Below, piece after piece: positions 1 through 6,449 of a stretch of 18,174 nucleotides of DNA; position 1 is the first letter of the stretch, and each line of letters starts with the position of its first letter. A model generated the notes under the pieces. The model did not search any database. It was not told where the DNA came from and worked only from the letters and a program-made list of their open reading frames with translations. Position numbers and translations under genes: made by a program. Origin of the DNA: Alphaproteobacteria bacterium (GTDB lineage Bacteria; Pseudomonadota; Alphaproteobacteria; Acetobacterales; Acetobacteraceae); contig JAAFHD010000024.1 in the NCBI GenBank assembly GCA_013298245.1, positions 1-18,174 on the forward strand, in the 5' to 3' direction.

Positions 1-4
1 GTTA

Positions 5-153
5 TGGCAAGGTTGAGGGAGGGGGCTTCAAGGGCGCGCCATCGGTGAAGGGCGCTCGCTGCCCCCTCCCTCAACCTTGCCAAGACTCATGGTTTCCAAA
101 GGCCTTTCGGCCTTTGGTGGGGTGAGGTTTGGAGAGGGGCAAAGCCCCTCTCC
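5..153. repeat. Compound intergenic element of three perfect inverted repeats
   Basis: Three perfect palindromes lie in a row. The first has 22-base arms (5-26 and 61-82, arm beginning TGGCAAGGTTGAGGG) around a 34-base loop. The second has 9-base arms CCAAAGGCC (96-104) and GGCCTTTGG (109-117) with a 4-base loop. The third has 10-base arms GGAGAGGGGC (131-140) and GCCCCTCTCC (144-153) with an AAA loop. No convincing gene covers it. It lies 3' of the minus-strand lipoprotein gene that ends at 191, so transcripts from that gene would run into the 131-153 hairpin, but no U-run follows it and a classical terminator is not supported. The architecture resembles dispersed REP-like intergenic repeats. 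No second copy was seen in this window, so the dispersed nature is inference. Confidence 0.7.
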
Positions 154-190
154 AGAGAGCAACCTACGCCATCGCTCCGACCCTACGGCG

Positions 191-490
191 TCAGCGCGCC
201 GGGTTTTGTCGGATGCAGTCTTGGGTGATTTGGTCGCGGCGGAATTGGCGGCCGAGGGCGTCGATTTGGGTTCGCACGCCGTAGGATCCGGTTTCGGTGC
301 CCAGGCGTGCGTTGCGTTCGTCTTCGCGCAGGATTTGGCCGCGGTCTTGTCGTGTGACGACGCGGTCGGCTTCGGAGCGGCAGGCGGAGGCGGTGGCGGC
401 CTGGCTGCGTTGTTCCGGTGATTGGTTCGCCGGTGCTGGCACGCAGGCGGCGAGTGCGAGGGCCAGGAGGGCGGGGAGGATTCGCTGCAT
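191..490 (-). CDS. Small secreted lipoprotein, unknown function
   Basis: This 99-residue protein has a lipoprotein signal peptide: MQR, a hydrophobic stretch rich in Ala and Leu, then the lipobox LAAC with the lipidated Cys at residue 16. The mature part is short and strongly charged (many Arg, Asp, Glu and Gln). It contains two further cysteines (37 and 92) that could form a disulfide in the periplasm. No enzyme motif is visible and I do not recognise the family. It would be anchored to a membrane facing the periplasm. The ATG start is fixed by the signal peptide; a longer overlapping frame (28-501) lacks any sensible domain and is rejected. It is divergent from the TRAP receptor gene, with about 100 bases between the two starts. 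Confidence 0.72.
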   Translation of the reverse strand: MQRILPALLALALAACVPAPANQSPEQRSQAATASACRSEADRVVTRQDRGQILREDERNARLGTETGSYGVRTQIDALGRQFRRDQITQDCIRQNPAR

Positions 491-593
491 GGCGTCAGCA
501 TACTCCCGCGCGCCCGCGCCGCGAAAGGCCCCTTGCGTCGCGGCGCGCGCTTGCTTAAGCCCGATGCAGGTTCATCAAGACCGGGAGAGACAA

Positions 594-1574
594 ATGTCCA
601 TGACCATCACGCGCCGCCTGGCGCTGGCCGCTGGCATTGCTGGCGCGTTGTTTGCAGCACCCGCCATGGCGCAGACCCAGATGACGGTGCTGCATGCGCT
701 GCCCTTGAACAGCCATTACGGCGCAGGCGCGCAGGCGTTGAAGGACACGCTGGAGCGCCTGACCAACAATCGTTTCCGCGTGAACATCCAGCGCAATGAC
801 AATGAGCGCGAGGGTGTGGAAAGTGTGCAGATCGGCACCGCCGAATGTGTGATCACCTCCACGGGTCCGGTGGGTAATTTTGTGCCTGCGGTGCGCAATG
901 TGGATGTGCCCTTCCTGTTCCGTGACTACGCGCATGCGCGCGGCGTGTTGGACAGCGATATCGGCCAGGGGCTGTTGAACCAGTTCAACGCGCGTGGGCT
1001 GGTGGGTGTGATGTGGCTGGAAAACGGCTTCCGCCATTTGACCAATTCGCGCCGTGAGGTGAACACCCCGGCCGATCTGCGCGGCCTGAAGGTGCGCACG
1101 ATGGAAAACCAGGTGCATATGCGCGCCTTCAACACGCTGGGTGCGCAGCCCACGCCGATGGCGTTCTCGGAGCTGGTGCCGGCCTTGCAGCAGGGCACGG
1201 TGGATGGCCAGGAAAACCCGATTCCGGTGATCGTGGCGAACAATCTGAACCAGGTGCAGCGCTATTTGACGCTGACGGCGCATGTCTATTCGCCGGCGGT
1301 GTTGATCTGCAATCCGGGCTTCATGGGCCGGTTGAACGCGGCTGACCGCACGGCCTTCATGGAAGCGGCGCGGGCCTCGCAGGCGGCCAACCGCGCGCGG
1401 GTGACGTCGGACGAAAACACCGGCGTGGATGAGCTGCGCCGGCGTGGCATGACGGTGACGACGACGGTTGATACCGCTGCTTTCCAGACCGCGCTGGCGC
1501 CGGCTTTCGCGGTGTATGAGCGTGAGCTGGATGGCGCGCTGTTGCGTCGTATCCGCGACTGGCGCGCGCAGTAA
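594..1574 (+). CDS. dctP: TRAP transporter solute receptor, DctP family
   Basis: This 326-residue periplasmic protein binds an organic acid (usually a carboxylate) and hands it to the DctQM membrane complex. It has a Sec signal peptide, MSMTITRR then a hydrophobic core, with likely cleavage after AMA (residue 26). DctP hallmarks follow: a GLKVR motif at 164-168, whose Arg normally grips the substrate carboxylate, then the family block ending in TVDGQENP (about 202-209). Length matches the family. The start at 594 is chosen because it has GGAGA six bases upstream and begins exactly at the signal peptide; the open frame continues upstream to 297 but without such features. It heads the operon dctP-dctQ-dctM. 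The substrate cannot be told from sequence. The symbol denotes the family, not proven C4-dicarboxylate use. Confidence 0.95.
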   Translation: MSMTITRRLALAAGIAGALFAAPAMAQTQMTVLHALPLNSHYGAGAQALKDTLERLTNNRFRVNIQRNDNEREGVESVQIGTAECVITSTGPVGNFVPAVRNVDVPFLFRDYAHARGVLDSDIGQGLLNQFNARGLVGVMWLENGFRHLTNSRREVNTPADLRGLKVRTMENQVHMRAFNTLGAQPTPMAFSELVPALQQGTVDGQENPIPVIVANNLNQVQRYLTLTAHVYSPAVLICNPGFMGRLNAADRTAFMEAARASQAANRARVTSDENTGVDELRRRGMTVTTTVDTAAFQTALAPAFAVYERELDGALLRRIRDWRAQ

Positions 1575-1624
1575 CATGCGGTCGGTGCCGCATATCAAAG
1601 CCAGTTGCTGCCGGGCCGATTCAC

Positions 1625-1650
1625 GCCTTCGGATGACAACATCCGAAGGC
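1625..1650 (+). promoter_or_regulatory. Strong intercistronic hairpin between dctP and dctQ
   Basis: A perfect inverted repeat has 11-base arms GCCTTCGGATG (1625-1635) and CATCCGAAGGC (1640-1650) around the tetraloop ACAA. It sits 50 bases after the dctP stop and 17 bases before the chosen dctQ start. No run of T follows, so it is not a typical intrinsic terminator. In operons with a periplasmic binding protein first, such hairpins are known to protect the upstream mRNA segment from 3' exonucleases, giving excess receptor over membrane subunits. That role is inferred here from position. Confidence 0.7.
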
Positions 1651-1667
1651 GATCGGGCTGTGGCCGC

Positions 1668-2267
1668 ATGAACGCGATGAACGTCATGCCGCTGACCGTG
1701 GTGGCGATTGCCACTCCCGTCGCGGTGGGTGCGGCGCTTTGGCTCGCCGGTGGCGAAGACGGTGCCCGCGGTGCCGCACGGCGTGGCGTTCTGGCGGTGG
1801 ACCGGGTGGTGACGGGGGCGGCGATGATCGGCGCCTGTGCCGCCATGGCCATCGCGACGGGTGCCGGTTTCTGGCAGGTGGTCGCGCGTTTCGTGCTGGA
1901 CAGCCCGGCGGCGTGGAGCGAGGCGCTGGTCCGCACCGCGCTGATCTGGATGTGCTTCCTGGGGCTCGCGGGCACGTTGCGCGTCGGTGCGCTGGTGTCC
2001 ATTGATGTGGCGCATCGCTATTCGCGCGGTGCCGTGCGGCGCGCGGTGGAAGCGGCCGCGCTGGCGGCGAATTTGTCCCTGATGGGCGTGCTGTTCTGGT
2101 TCGGCTGGATCATGGCCGAGCGCGTGCAGTTCCAGGAAATGGCGGGGCTCGAGGTCAGCATGTCCTGGGGCTATGCCGCCATTCCGGTGGGGGCTGCCTT
2201 CGCCATGCTGGGCGCATTCGCGCATATGTTGGACCGCCGCGCGGAAGAACTCGACAACGCGGTTTGA
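1668..2267 (+). CDS. dctQ: TRAP transporter small permease, DctQ family
   Basis: This 199-residue membrane protein is the small subunit that joins DctM to form the sodium-coupled TRAP transporter. The core shows the DctQ pattern: a first helix near 43-65, then FWQVVARFVL, AAWSEALVR (81-89), the IWMCFLGLAG helix (93-102), RVGALVSID (105-113), and two further helices near 127-150 and 168-188. An additional hydrophobic segment at about 8-28 precedes the usual first helix, so five membrane spans are predicted instead of four. The frame is open from 1605, but a start there would place the 1625-1650 hairpin inside the gene; ATG at 1668 is preferred (1677 and 1686 are alternatives, none with a strong ribosome site). 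dctM follows after 74 bases. Confidence 0.85.
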   Translation: MNAMNVMPLTVVAIATPVAVGAALWLAGGEDGARGAARRGVLAVDRVVTGAAMIGACAAMAIATGAGFWQVVARFVLDSPAAWSEALVRTALIWMCFLGLAGTLRVGALVSIDVAHRYSRGAVRRAVEAAALAANLSLMGVLFWFGWIMAERVQFQEMAGLEVSMSWGYAAIPVGAAFAMLGAFAHMLDRRAEELDNAV

Positions 2268-2341
2268 AGCGGGATGCGTTGAGGCGGAATCGCCGAAAAC
2301 GTTGAATCTCGCGCTTTATGGTTGCGGCTGGAGATACGCCG

Positions 2342-3619
2342 ATGAGCGGCATGATGCTGACAGCAATGCTGGTGCTTTTCGCGGCCGCGGTGCCGGTCGC
2401 GGTGGCGATCGGCATTTCCGCCGTGATCGGCCTTGCGGGCTATACGAATTTCCCGCTGATCGTAGCCGCACAGCAGCTTTTCGTCTCGCTCGACAAATTC
2501 CCGCTGGCGGCGATCCCCTTCTTCATCCTGGCCGGCAATTTGATGGATGTGGGCGGCATCTCGCGCCGCCTGGTGGAGTTCGCCAAATCCATCGTGGGCG
2601 GCGTGCAGGGCGGGCTGCCCTGCACCTGCATCGTTACCTGCATGATCTTCGCGGCGATCAGCGGCAGTTCCGTGGCCACCACCTTCGCCATCGGCGCGAT
2701 CATGATCCCGGCCTTGATCAAGCATGGCTATCCGGTGCCTTTCGCCGCCGCCTTGCAAGCCACGGCCGCGGAATTGGGCGTCATCATCCCGCCATCGATC
2801 CCGATGATTCTCTATGGCGTCACGACGCAGACCAGCATCCCCGAACTCTTCATGGCCGGCTTCCTGCCCGGCTTCCTGATCGGTGCCGCGCTGATCGTGA
2901 CGGTGCTGATCTGGTGCCGCATCAAGGGCTGGGGCAAGCATGATGGCGATGGCCGCCTGACCTTCCGCGCTGCCTCGCGCCAGGCCGGCTGGGCGCTGCT
3001 GATGCCCGTGGTGGTCTTGGGCGGCATCTATGGCGGTGTGACCACACCCACCGAGGCCAGCGTCGTCGCGGTCGTTTATGCGCTGATCGTCGGCATGCTG
3101 ATCCATCGCGAATTGGCGCCGCGCGACCTCTGGCCGATCTTCAAGAAGAGCGTGATTTCCTCGGCCGTCATCATGTTCATCATCGCCTGTGCGGGGCTGT
3201 TTTCCTGGCTGTTGAACCGCCAGGGCGTGCCCGATGCCGCCGCCGCCTGGCTGGTCGCGACCTTTGATGGCCCGGGCTGGTTCCTGCTGGGTGTGAACCT
3301 GTTCCTGTTCCTGGTCGGCATGTTCGTGGAGACGAGTGCGTCCATCATCGTGCTCGCCCCCATCCTGGCCGAAGCGGCGGAACGCTTCGGCATCGACGGC
3401 GTGCATTTCGGCACCATCATGGTGGTGAACCTGGCACTCGGCATGATCACGCCGCCCTTCGGCGTGAACCTGTTTGCAGCCGCCCAGGTGGCCAACACCA
3501 GCATCGACAAGATGATGCGTTATCTGCCCATCTTCATCGGCGTGATTTTCGCGTGCCTGATGCTGATCACCTATGTGCCGATGATCTCGCTGGCGCTGCC
3601 CACGCTGTTCCTGCGGTAA
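2342..3619 (+). CDS. dctM: TRAP transporter large permease, DctM family
   Basis: This 425-residue integral membrane protein has about a dozen hydrophobic helices and is the transport-catalysing subunit of the TRAP system. Family motifs are present in order: IPFFILAGNLMD (about 58-69), SGSSVATTFAIG, a proline-rich IIPPSIPMILYG hairpin, TTPTEASVVAV, and the second hairpin GMITPPFGVNLF near the C-terminus. Length is normal for DctM. ATG at 2342 is chosen over the in-frame ATG at 2318 because GGAGA lies seven bases before it. The gene ends the TRAP operon. Its TAA stop is one base from the stop of the convergent dioxygenase gene, leaving no room for a terminator between them. Confidence 0.95.
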   Translation: MSGMMLTAMLVLFAAAVPVAVAIGISAVIGLAGYTNFPLIVAAQQLFVSLDKFPLAAIPFFILAGNLMDVGGISRRLVEFAKSIVGGVQGGLPCTCIVTCMIFAAISGSSVATTFAIGAIMIPALIKHGYPVPFAAALQATAAELGVIIPPSIPMILYGVTTQTSIPELFMAGFLPGFLIGAALIVTVLIWCRIKGWGKHDGDGRLTFRAASRQAGWALLMPVVVLGGIYGGVTTPTEASVVAVVYALIVGMLIHRELAPRDLWPIFKKSVISSAVIMFIIACAGLFSWLLNRQGVPDAAAAWLVATFDGPGWFLLGVNLFLFLVGMFVETSASIIVLAPILAEAAERFGIDGVHFGTIMVVNLALGMITPPFGVNLFAAAQVANTSIDKMMRYLPIFIGVIFACLMLITYVPMISLALPTLFLR

Positions 3620-3620
3620 T

Positions 3621-4412
3621 TCAGGCGCGCCACACCACCGGGAAATCCGCGCCATCCAACGGCGCGCCATCGGCCAAGGTCAAATGCCGCATCGGCGGCG
3701 ACCCGCGCCCCTTGCGGTCGATGAAATACGCGTCCTCGCCGACCCAGCGCGCCGACATCACCCGCCTGCGCAACGCCGGCGATGTATTCGCCGGCGCCCC
3801 ATGCACACAGTGAAAATCAAACGCCACCGCGTCGCCCGGTTCCATCGCCCAACCCAGGATGCGGTATTTTTCGCGTGCCGCGTCGATATCCGGCAGCTCG
3901 ATGCTGCTGTCATTCTCATAAAGATCCGTGCCATCAAACCGCTTCGGCTTGTGGTTCACGCCCCAACGGTGCGAGCCCGCCACGCATTCCAACGTCGTCT
4001 CCCGCGGCACCGGGTCCAGCGGAATCCAGAACGACACCGACTGCTCCCCACCCACGCAGTAATACGGGCTGTCCTGGTGCCACGGCGTCACGATCGAGGT
4101 GCCAGGTTCCTTCACCAGAATATGGTCATGGAAGAACCGCGCCACGGGGCTGCGCATCAACCGCGCCGCGATCGCCGCCCCCGGCCCCTCCAGCACGAAA
4201 TCCCGCAGCGCCGGCACCCGCTGCCAGTTGCACAAATCCTGGAAGAACCGCGCCGAGCCATCCTTCGGCGTATAGCTGCGCTCATAGGGGCTGGGGTCGG
4301 CCATCACCGCGTCGATGCCCGCGCGCAGCGGCTCCACCCAATCGGTGAAGGCGCCCTTCACCAGCACCGCGCCATCGCGCTGGAAGGTTTCGATATCGAA
4401 CTCGCTCATCAT
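3621..4412 (-). CDS. Phytanoyl-CoA dioxygenase (PhyH) family protein
   Basis: This is a 263-residue predicted Fe(II)/2-oxoglutarate-dependent oxygenase of the PhyH family, which hydroxylates small organic substrates in the cytoplasm. The iron ligands are visible as HxD in TPWHQDSPYY (His112, Asp114) and the distal His in FHCVHGAPANTS (His204). The Arg run 215-217 is suitably placed to bind 2-oxoglutarate. Other family features are SFWIPLDPV (127-135) and ECVAGSHRWG (142-151). The ATG overlaps the stop of the upstream SDR-like gene (TGATG), with a second ATG immediately after; there is no good separate ribosome site, so translation is probably coupled. Function with the SDR-like protein, and perhaps on a substrate imported by the convergent TRAP system, is inference. 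The substrate is unknown. Confidence 0.88.
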   Translation of the reverse strand: MMSEFDIETFQRDGAVLVKGAFTDWVEPLRAGIDAVMADPSPYERSYTPKDGSARFFQDLCNWQRVPALRDFVLEGPGAAIAARLMRSPVARFFHDHILVKEPGTSIVTPWHQDSPYYCVGGEQSVSFWIPLDPVPRETTLECVAGSHRWGVNHKPKRFDGTDLYENDSSIELPDIDAAREKYRILGWAMEPGDAVAFDFHCVHGAPANTSPALRRRVMSARWVGEDAYFIDRKGRGSPPMRHLTLADGAPLDGADFPVVWRA

Positions 4413-5191
4413 CACATTGTGCCCGGATAAGCGCCGCCATCCAGCAGGATGTTCTGCGCGGTGATGAAGCCGGCATGCTGGCTGCACAGGAAGGCGGCCG
4501 TCGCGCCGAATTCCTCCGGCGTGCCAAGCCGCCGCGCGGGGATGGATTTCACCCCATCACGCGCGACATCCTCCATGCTGCGCCCCGAGACCTCGGCCGC
4601 CTTGGCCCAGTTGCTGCGAATACGGTCGGTATCGAACGGCCCCGGCAGCAGGTTGTTGATCGTGACGTTATAGGGTGCGGCGCGCCGCGCCAGCGCACTG
4701 ACCGCGCCGGTCAGGCCCGCCCGCGCGCCATTGGACAATTCCAGGGACCCGATCGGCATGCGCACGGAATAGCTGGTGATGTTGATGATCCGCCCAAAAC
4801 CGCGATTCATCATCCCCTGCACCACCGCACCAATCAGCGCGATCGGGGTGATCATGTTGTTCTCGACCGCCGCACGCCAGTCATCCAGCGAAAACTGCGT
4901 GAATTCGCCGGGCGGCGGCCCGCCGGCATTGGTCACCAGGATATCCGGGTTCGGGCAGGCGGCCAGCACGGCGGCGCGCCCCGCTTCGGTCGTGACATCG
5001 GCCTGAATGGCGGTGATGCCGGCATTGGTCAGGCCGCGCAGCTGGGTGGCGGTGGCCTCCAGCGCCTCGGCTCCGCGCGCCGCGATCACCAGGTTCACGC
5101 CCTCGCGCGCCAGCGCCATGGCGCAGCCGCGCCCCAAGCCCTTCGATGCCGCGCAGACAATGGCCGTGCGGCCGGCAATGCCGAGTTCCAT
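4412..5191 (-). CDS. SDR-like protein with degenerate active site
   Basis: This 259-residue Rossmann-fold protein of the short-chain dehydrogenase/reductase superfamily has a nucleotide-binding turn CAASKGLGRG (13-22), a DV pair at 65-66, NAGG (88-91), and a C-terminal block AFLCSQHAGFITAQNILLDGG. Ser140 of the catalytic set is present. Where classical members have YxxxK, this protein reads SNGAR, with Ser153 and Arg157 in place of Tyr and Lys. Such replacement is known in a BKR-like SDR subgroup with an imperfect catalytic tetrad, so it may use altered chemistry or be non-redox. ATG at 5191 is supported by GGAGG six bases upstream; the frame upstream is not SDR-like. The stop overlaps the start of the PhyH-type gene. 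Confidence 0.88.
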   Translation of the reverse strand: MELGIAGRTAIVCAASKGLGRGCAMALAREGVNLVIAARGAEALEATATQLRGLTNAGITAIQADVTTEAGRAAVLAACPNPDILVTNAGGPPPGEFTQFSLDDWRAAVENNMITPIALIGAVVQGMMNRGFGRIINITSYSVRMPIGSLELSNGARAGLTGAVSALARRAAPYNVTINNLLPGPFDTDRIRSNWAKAAEVSGRSMEDVARDGVKSIPARRLGTPEEFGATAAFLCSQHAGFITAQNILLDGGAYPGTM

Positions 5192-5194
5192 GCG

Positions 5195-5218
5195 TGTCCT
5201 CCGTTTCGGTTGAGGACA
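5195..5218 (-). promoter_or_regulatory. Possible hairpin hiding the ribosome site of the SDR-like gene
   Basis: Arms TGTCCTC (5195-5201) and GAGGACA (5212-5218) form a 7-base stem with a 10-base loop. On the minus-strand mRNA the 3' arm contains most of the GGAGG ribosome site (5198-5202) of the SDR-like gene starting at 5191. It could lower initiation, but the stem is short and may be chance. Confidence 0.35.
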
Positions 5219-5241
5219 GGATGGCCCGCGTTGCGCACAGC

Positions 5242-5772
5242 CTACAAGGGTGGCTGCCGCGCCTGGCGCAGTGCATCCGCATAGGTGCCGAAGGGCAGCA
5301 CCAGCGCGTGCGGCCGGTCCAGCAGGCTGAACGCGCCGAATTGCGCATACCACCGCGCCGCCGCGTCATCCTTGGCGTCGATCAGCAATGCGTTGCCACC
5401 GACGTCGGACGCGGCGCGCATGCAGCGGCTGATCGCGTGGCTCAGCAGTTGCGCGCCAATGCCGCGCCGTTGCCATGGCAAAGCGACGGCAAGACGCGCC
5501 AGCCGAAACGCGCCGATCGCATGCCGCCCGAGCCCACGCGGCCGCTCGGCCAAGGGCAGCAGGTCGAAATCCACCTGGCCGGGCAGGATGCTGTAATAGC
5601 CCAGCACCTCAACGCCGATCACCGCGCACCAGGTCTTGGCGCCGCCACTGTCATGCGATTGCCGCGCGTGTTGCTGCAGAAAGCCGTTCAGCGCCGGTTC
5701 GCCGCAATCAAATCCGCGGCGGTCATGCGCGCGGCTGATCGCCTCCTCCCGCCATTCGCGGGCGGGCGTCAC
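5242..5772 (-). CDS. GNAT-family acetyltransferase toxin (TacT/AtaT type)
   Basis: This 176-residue Gcn5-related N-acetyltransferase is paired with a DUF1778 antitoxin. Toxins of this class acetylate the amino group of charged tRNAs and block translation. The N-terminal signature GFDCGEPALNGFLQQHA (20-36) is typical of the group. The acetyl-CoA loop reads QRRGIG (101-106) after the strand RLARLAV. Tyr142 in WYAQFGA is in the position of the catalytic tyrosine of TacT. The start is GTG at 5772, which overlaps the antitoxin stop as GTGA, so the toxin is translationally coupled to the antitoxin. A self-standing metabolic acetyltransferase is unlikely given the paired antitoxin. Confidence 0.9.
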   Translation of the reverse strand: MTPAREWREEAISRAHDRRGFDCGEPALNGFLQQHARQSHDSGGAKTWCAVIGVEVLGYYSILPGQVDFDLLPLAERPRGLGRHAIGAFRLARLAVALPWQRRGIGAQLLSHAISRCMRAASDVGGNALLIDAKDDAAARWYAQFGAFSLLDRPHALVLPFGTYADALRQARQPPL

Positions 5773-6044
5773 ACCCGGCGGCCAGCCTTGACCGCGGCGA
5801 CCAGCCGCGCGTTGGCCTTGGGCGGGTTGTCCAGCAGCTCGAGCACGCGCCGCGTATCGCGTTCCGACAGCGTCATGCGCTCATGCTGTTCCAGCACGGC
5901 ATCCGCCGCACGCAGCGCGTTGCCCAGCATGAAGTCCTTCAGCGTCAGGTGCTGGGTTGCCGCCGCGCGCATCAGCCGCGCCTTGGCCTCGAGCGGGATT
6001 TCCATGGTGAAGCGCGGGCTGGTCTCAAGGCTGGCGCGGGGCAT
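5769..6044 (-). CDS. DUF1778 ribbon-helix-helix antitoxin
   Basis: This 91-residue antitoxin has a predicted ribbon-helix-helix DNA-binding N-terminus: strand RFTMEIP (11-17), helix KARLMRAAA, turn HLTLKDFML (32-40). A C-terminal toxin-neutralising tail carries LDNPPKANARL (71-81), a signature of TacA/DUF1778 proteins. The ATG has AGGAGG five bases upstream. The stop overlaps the toxin's GTG start by four bases. By analogy with the family, it both masks the toxin and represses its own promoter; a palindromic site lies directly upstream at 6056-6082. The pair is followed 50 bases later by the SDR-like gene on the same strand. Confidence 0.92.
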   Translation of the reverse strand: MPRASLETSPRFTMEIPLEAKARLMRAAATQHLTLKDFMLGNALRAADAVLEQHERMTLSERDTRRVLELLDNPPKANARLVAAVKAGRRV

Positions 6045-6055
6045 CGGGGCCTCCT

Positions 6056-6082
6056 GAATACGGCTTCAATACATACGTATTC
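6056..6082 (-). promoter_or_regulatory. Putative operator of the DUF1778/GNAT module
   Basis: Outer arms GAATAC (6056-6061) and GTATTC (6077-6082) enclose a second AATAC (6068-6072), which pairs with GTATT (6077-6081) at a 4-base spacing. The core ATACGTAT (6073-6080) is itself palindromic. This AT-rich patch lies in an otherwise GC-rich strand 12-38 bases before the antitoxin start, just upstream of its AGGAGG, as expected for an RHH repressor site. A weak promoter-like pair on the minus strand (TTGCGA, 17 bases, TATGTA) overlaps it. Confidence 0.55.
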
Positions 6083-6101
6083 CCGGCGCGCATCGCAACA
6101 C

Positions 6102-6449
6102 CTACCACAAATTATGCCACCTCCGCCCCGCATCCGCGCGCGCCACCGGCGCATCCGCCACCCCCCGATACCCACGCACCGGCTGTTCCCAGCAATCCGC
6201 AGCACCCAGGCTGCGCGTACAAAACGCCACCGGCGCCTCCGCCCCCGCCTCCGGCCCGCAATAGGTCATGCCCCGATCCAGCCGCACCACCGAACAATCC
6301 CGCCCCGTCACCGCCGAGACCGCCATATCCGGCACGGTCCGCCCCGCCAGCGTCAGCGCCGCGATATTCACCCCCGCCGTCGCGACAATCGCCGGCCCAT
6401 CACAGGCGGCCAGCGGCAGGATCAGCACAAGCGGGAGAAGGTGTCGCAT
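6102..6449 (-). CDS. Small cysteine-rich lipoprotein, unknown function
   Basis: This 115-residue protein has a clear lipoprotein signal: MRH, a Leu-rich core, and lipobox LAAC with the lipidated Cys at 16. The mature part has a hydrophobic segment (about 20-37), the motif TGRDCSVVRLDRGMTYC (48-64), and cysteines at 52, 64, 77 and 86, enough for two disulfides in the periplasm. I do not recognise a named function. The ATG at 6449 is chosen because it begins the signal peptide; an upstream extension to 6512 has no such feature. It ends 57 bases before the antitoxin start on the same strand with no obvious terminator, so read-through into the toxin-antitoxin genes is possible. Confidence 0.75.
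   Translation of the reverse strand: MRHLLPLVLILPLAACDGPAIVATAGVNIAALTLAGRTVPDMAVSAVTGRDCSVVRLDRGMTYCGPEAGAEAPVAFCTRSLGAADCWEQPVRGYRGVADAPVARADAGRRWHNLW

Noticed and set aside
131..153. Intrinsic terminator for the first lipoprotein gene
   Set aside because: A perfect 10-base stem exists, but no T-run follows on the minus strand, so it was kept only as part of the repeat element.
28..501. 157-codon minus-strand frame overlapping the first lipoprotein
   Set aside because: Proline/Ala/Ser-rich low complexity; the frame 191-490 has the lipoprotein signal peptide instead.
555..2225. 556-codon open frame on the minus strand opposite dctP and dctQ
   Set aside because: Translation is rich in His, Arg, Gln and Gly with no domain, and it mirrors two well-supported genes; a GC-rich codon shadow.
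2171..3670. 499-codon minus-strand frame opposite dctM
   Set aside because: Low-complexity His/Asp/Gln-rich translation antisense to a clear membrane protein gene.
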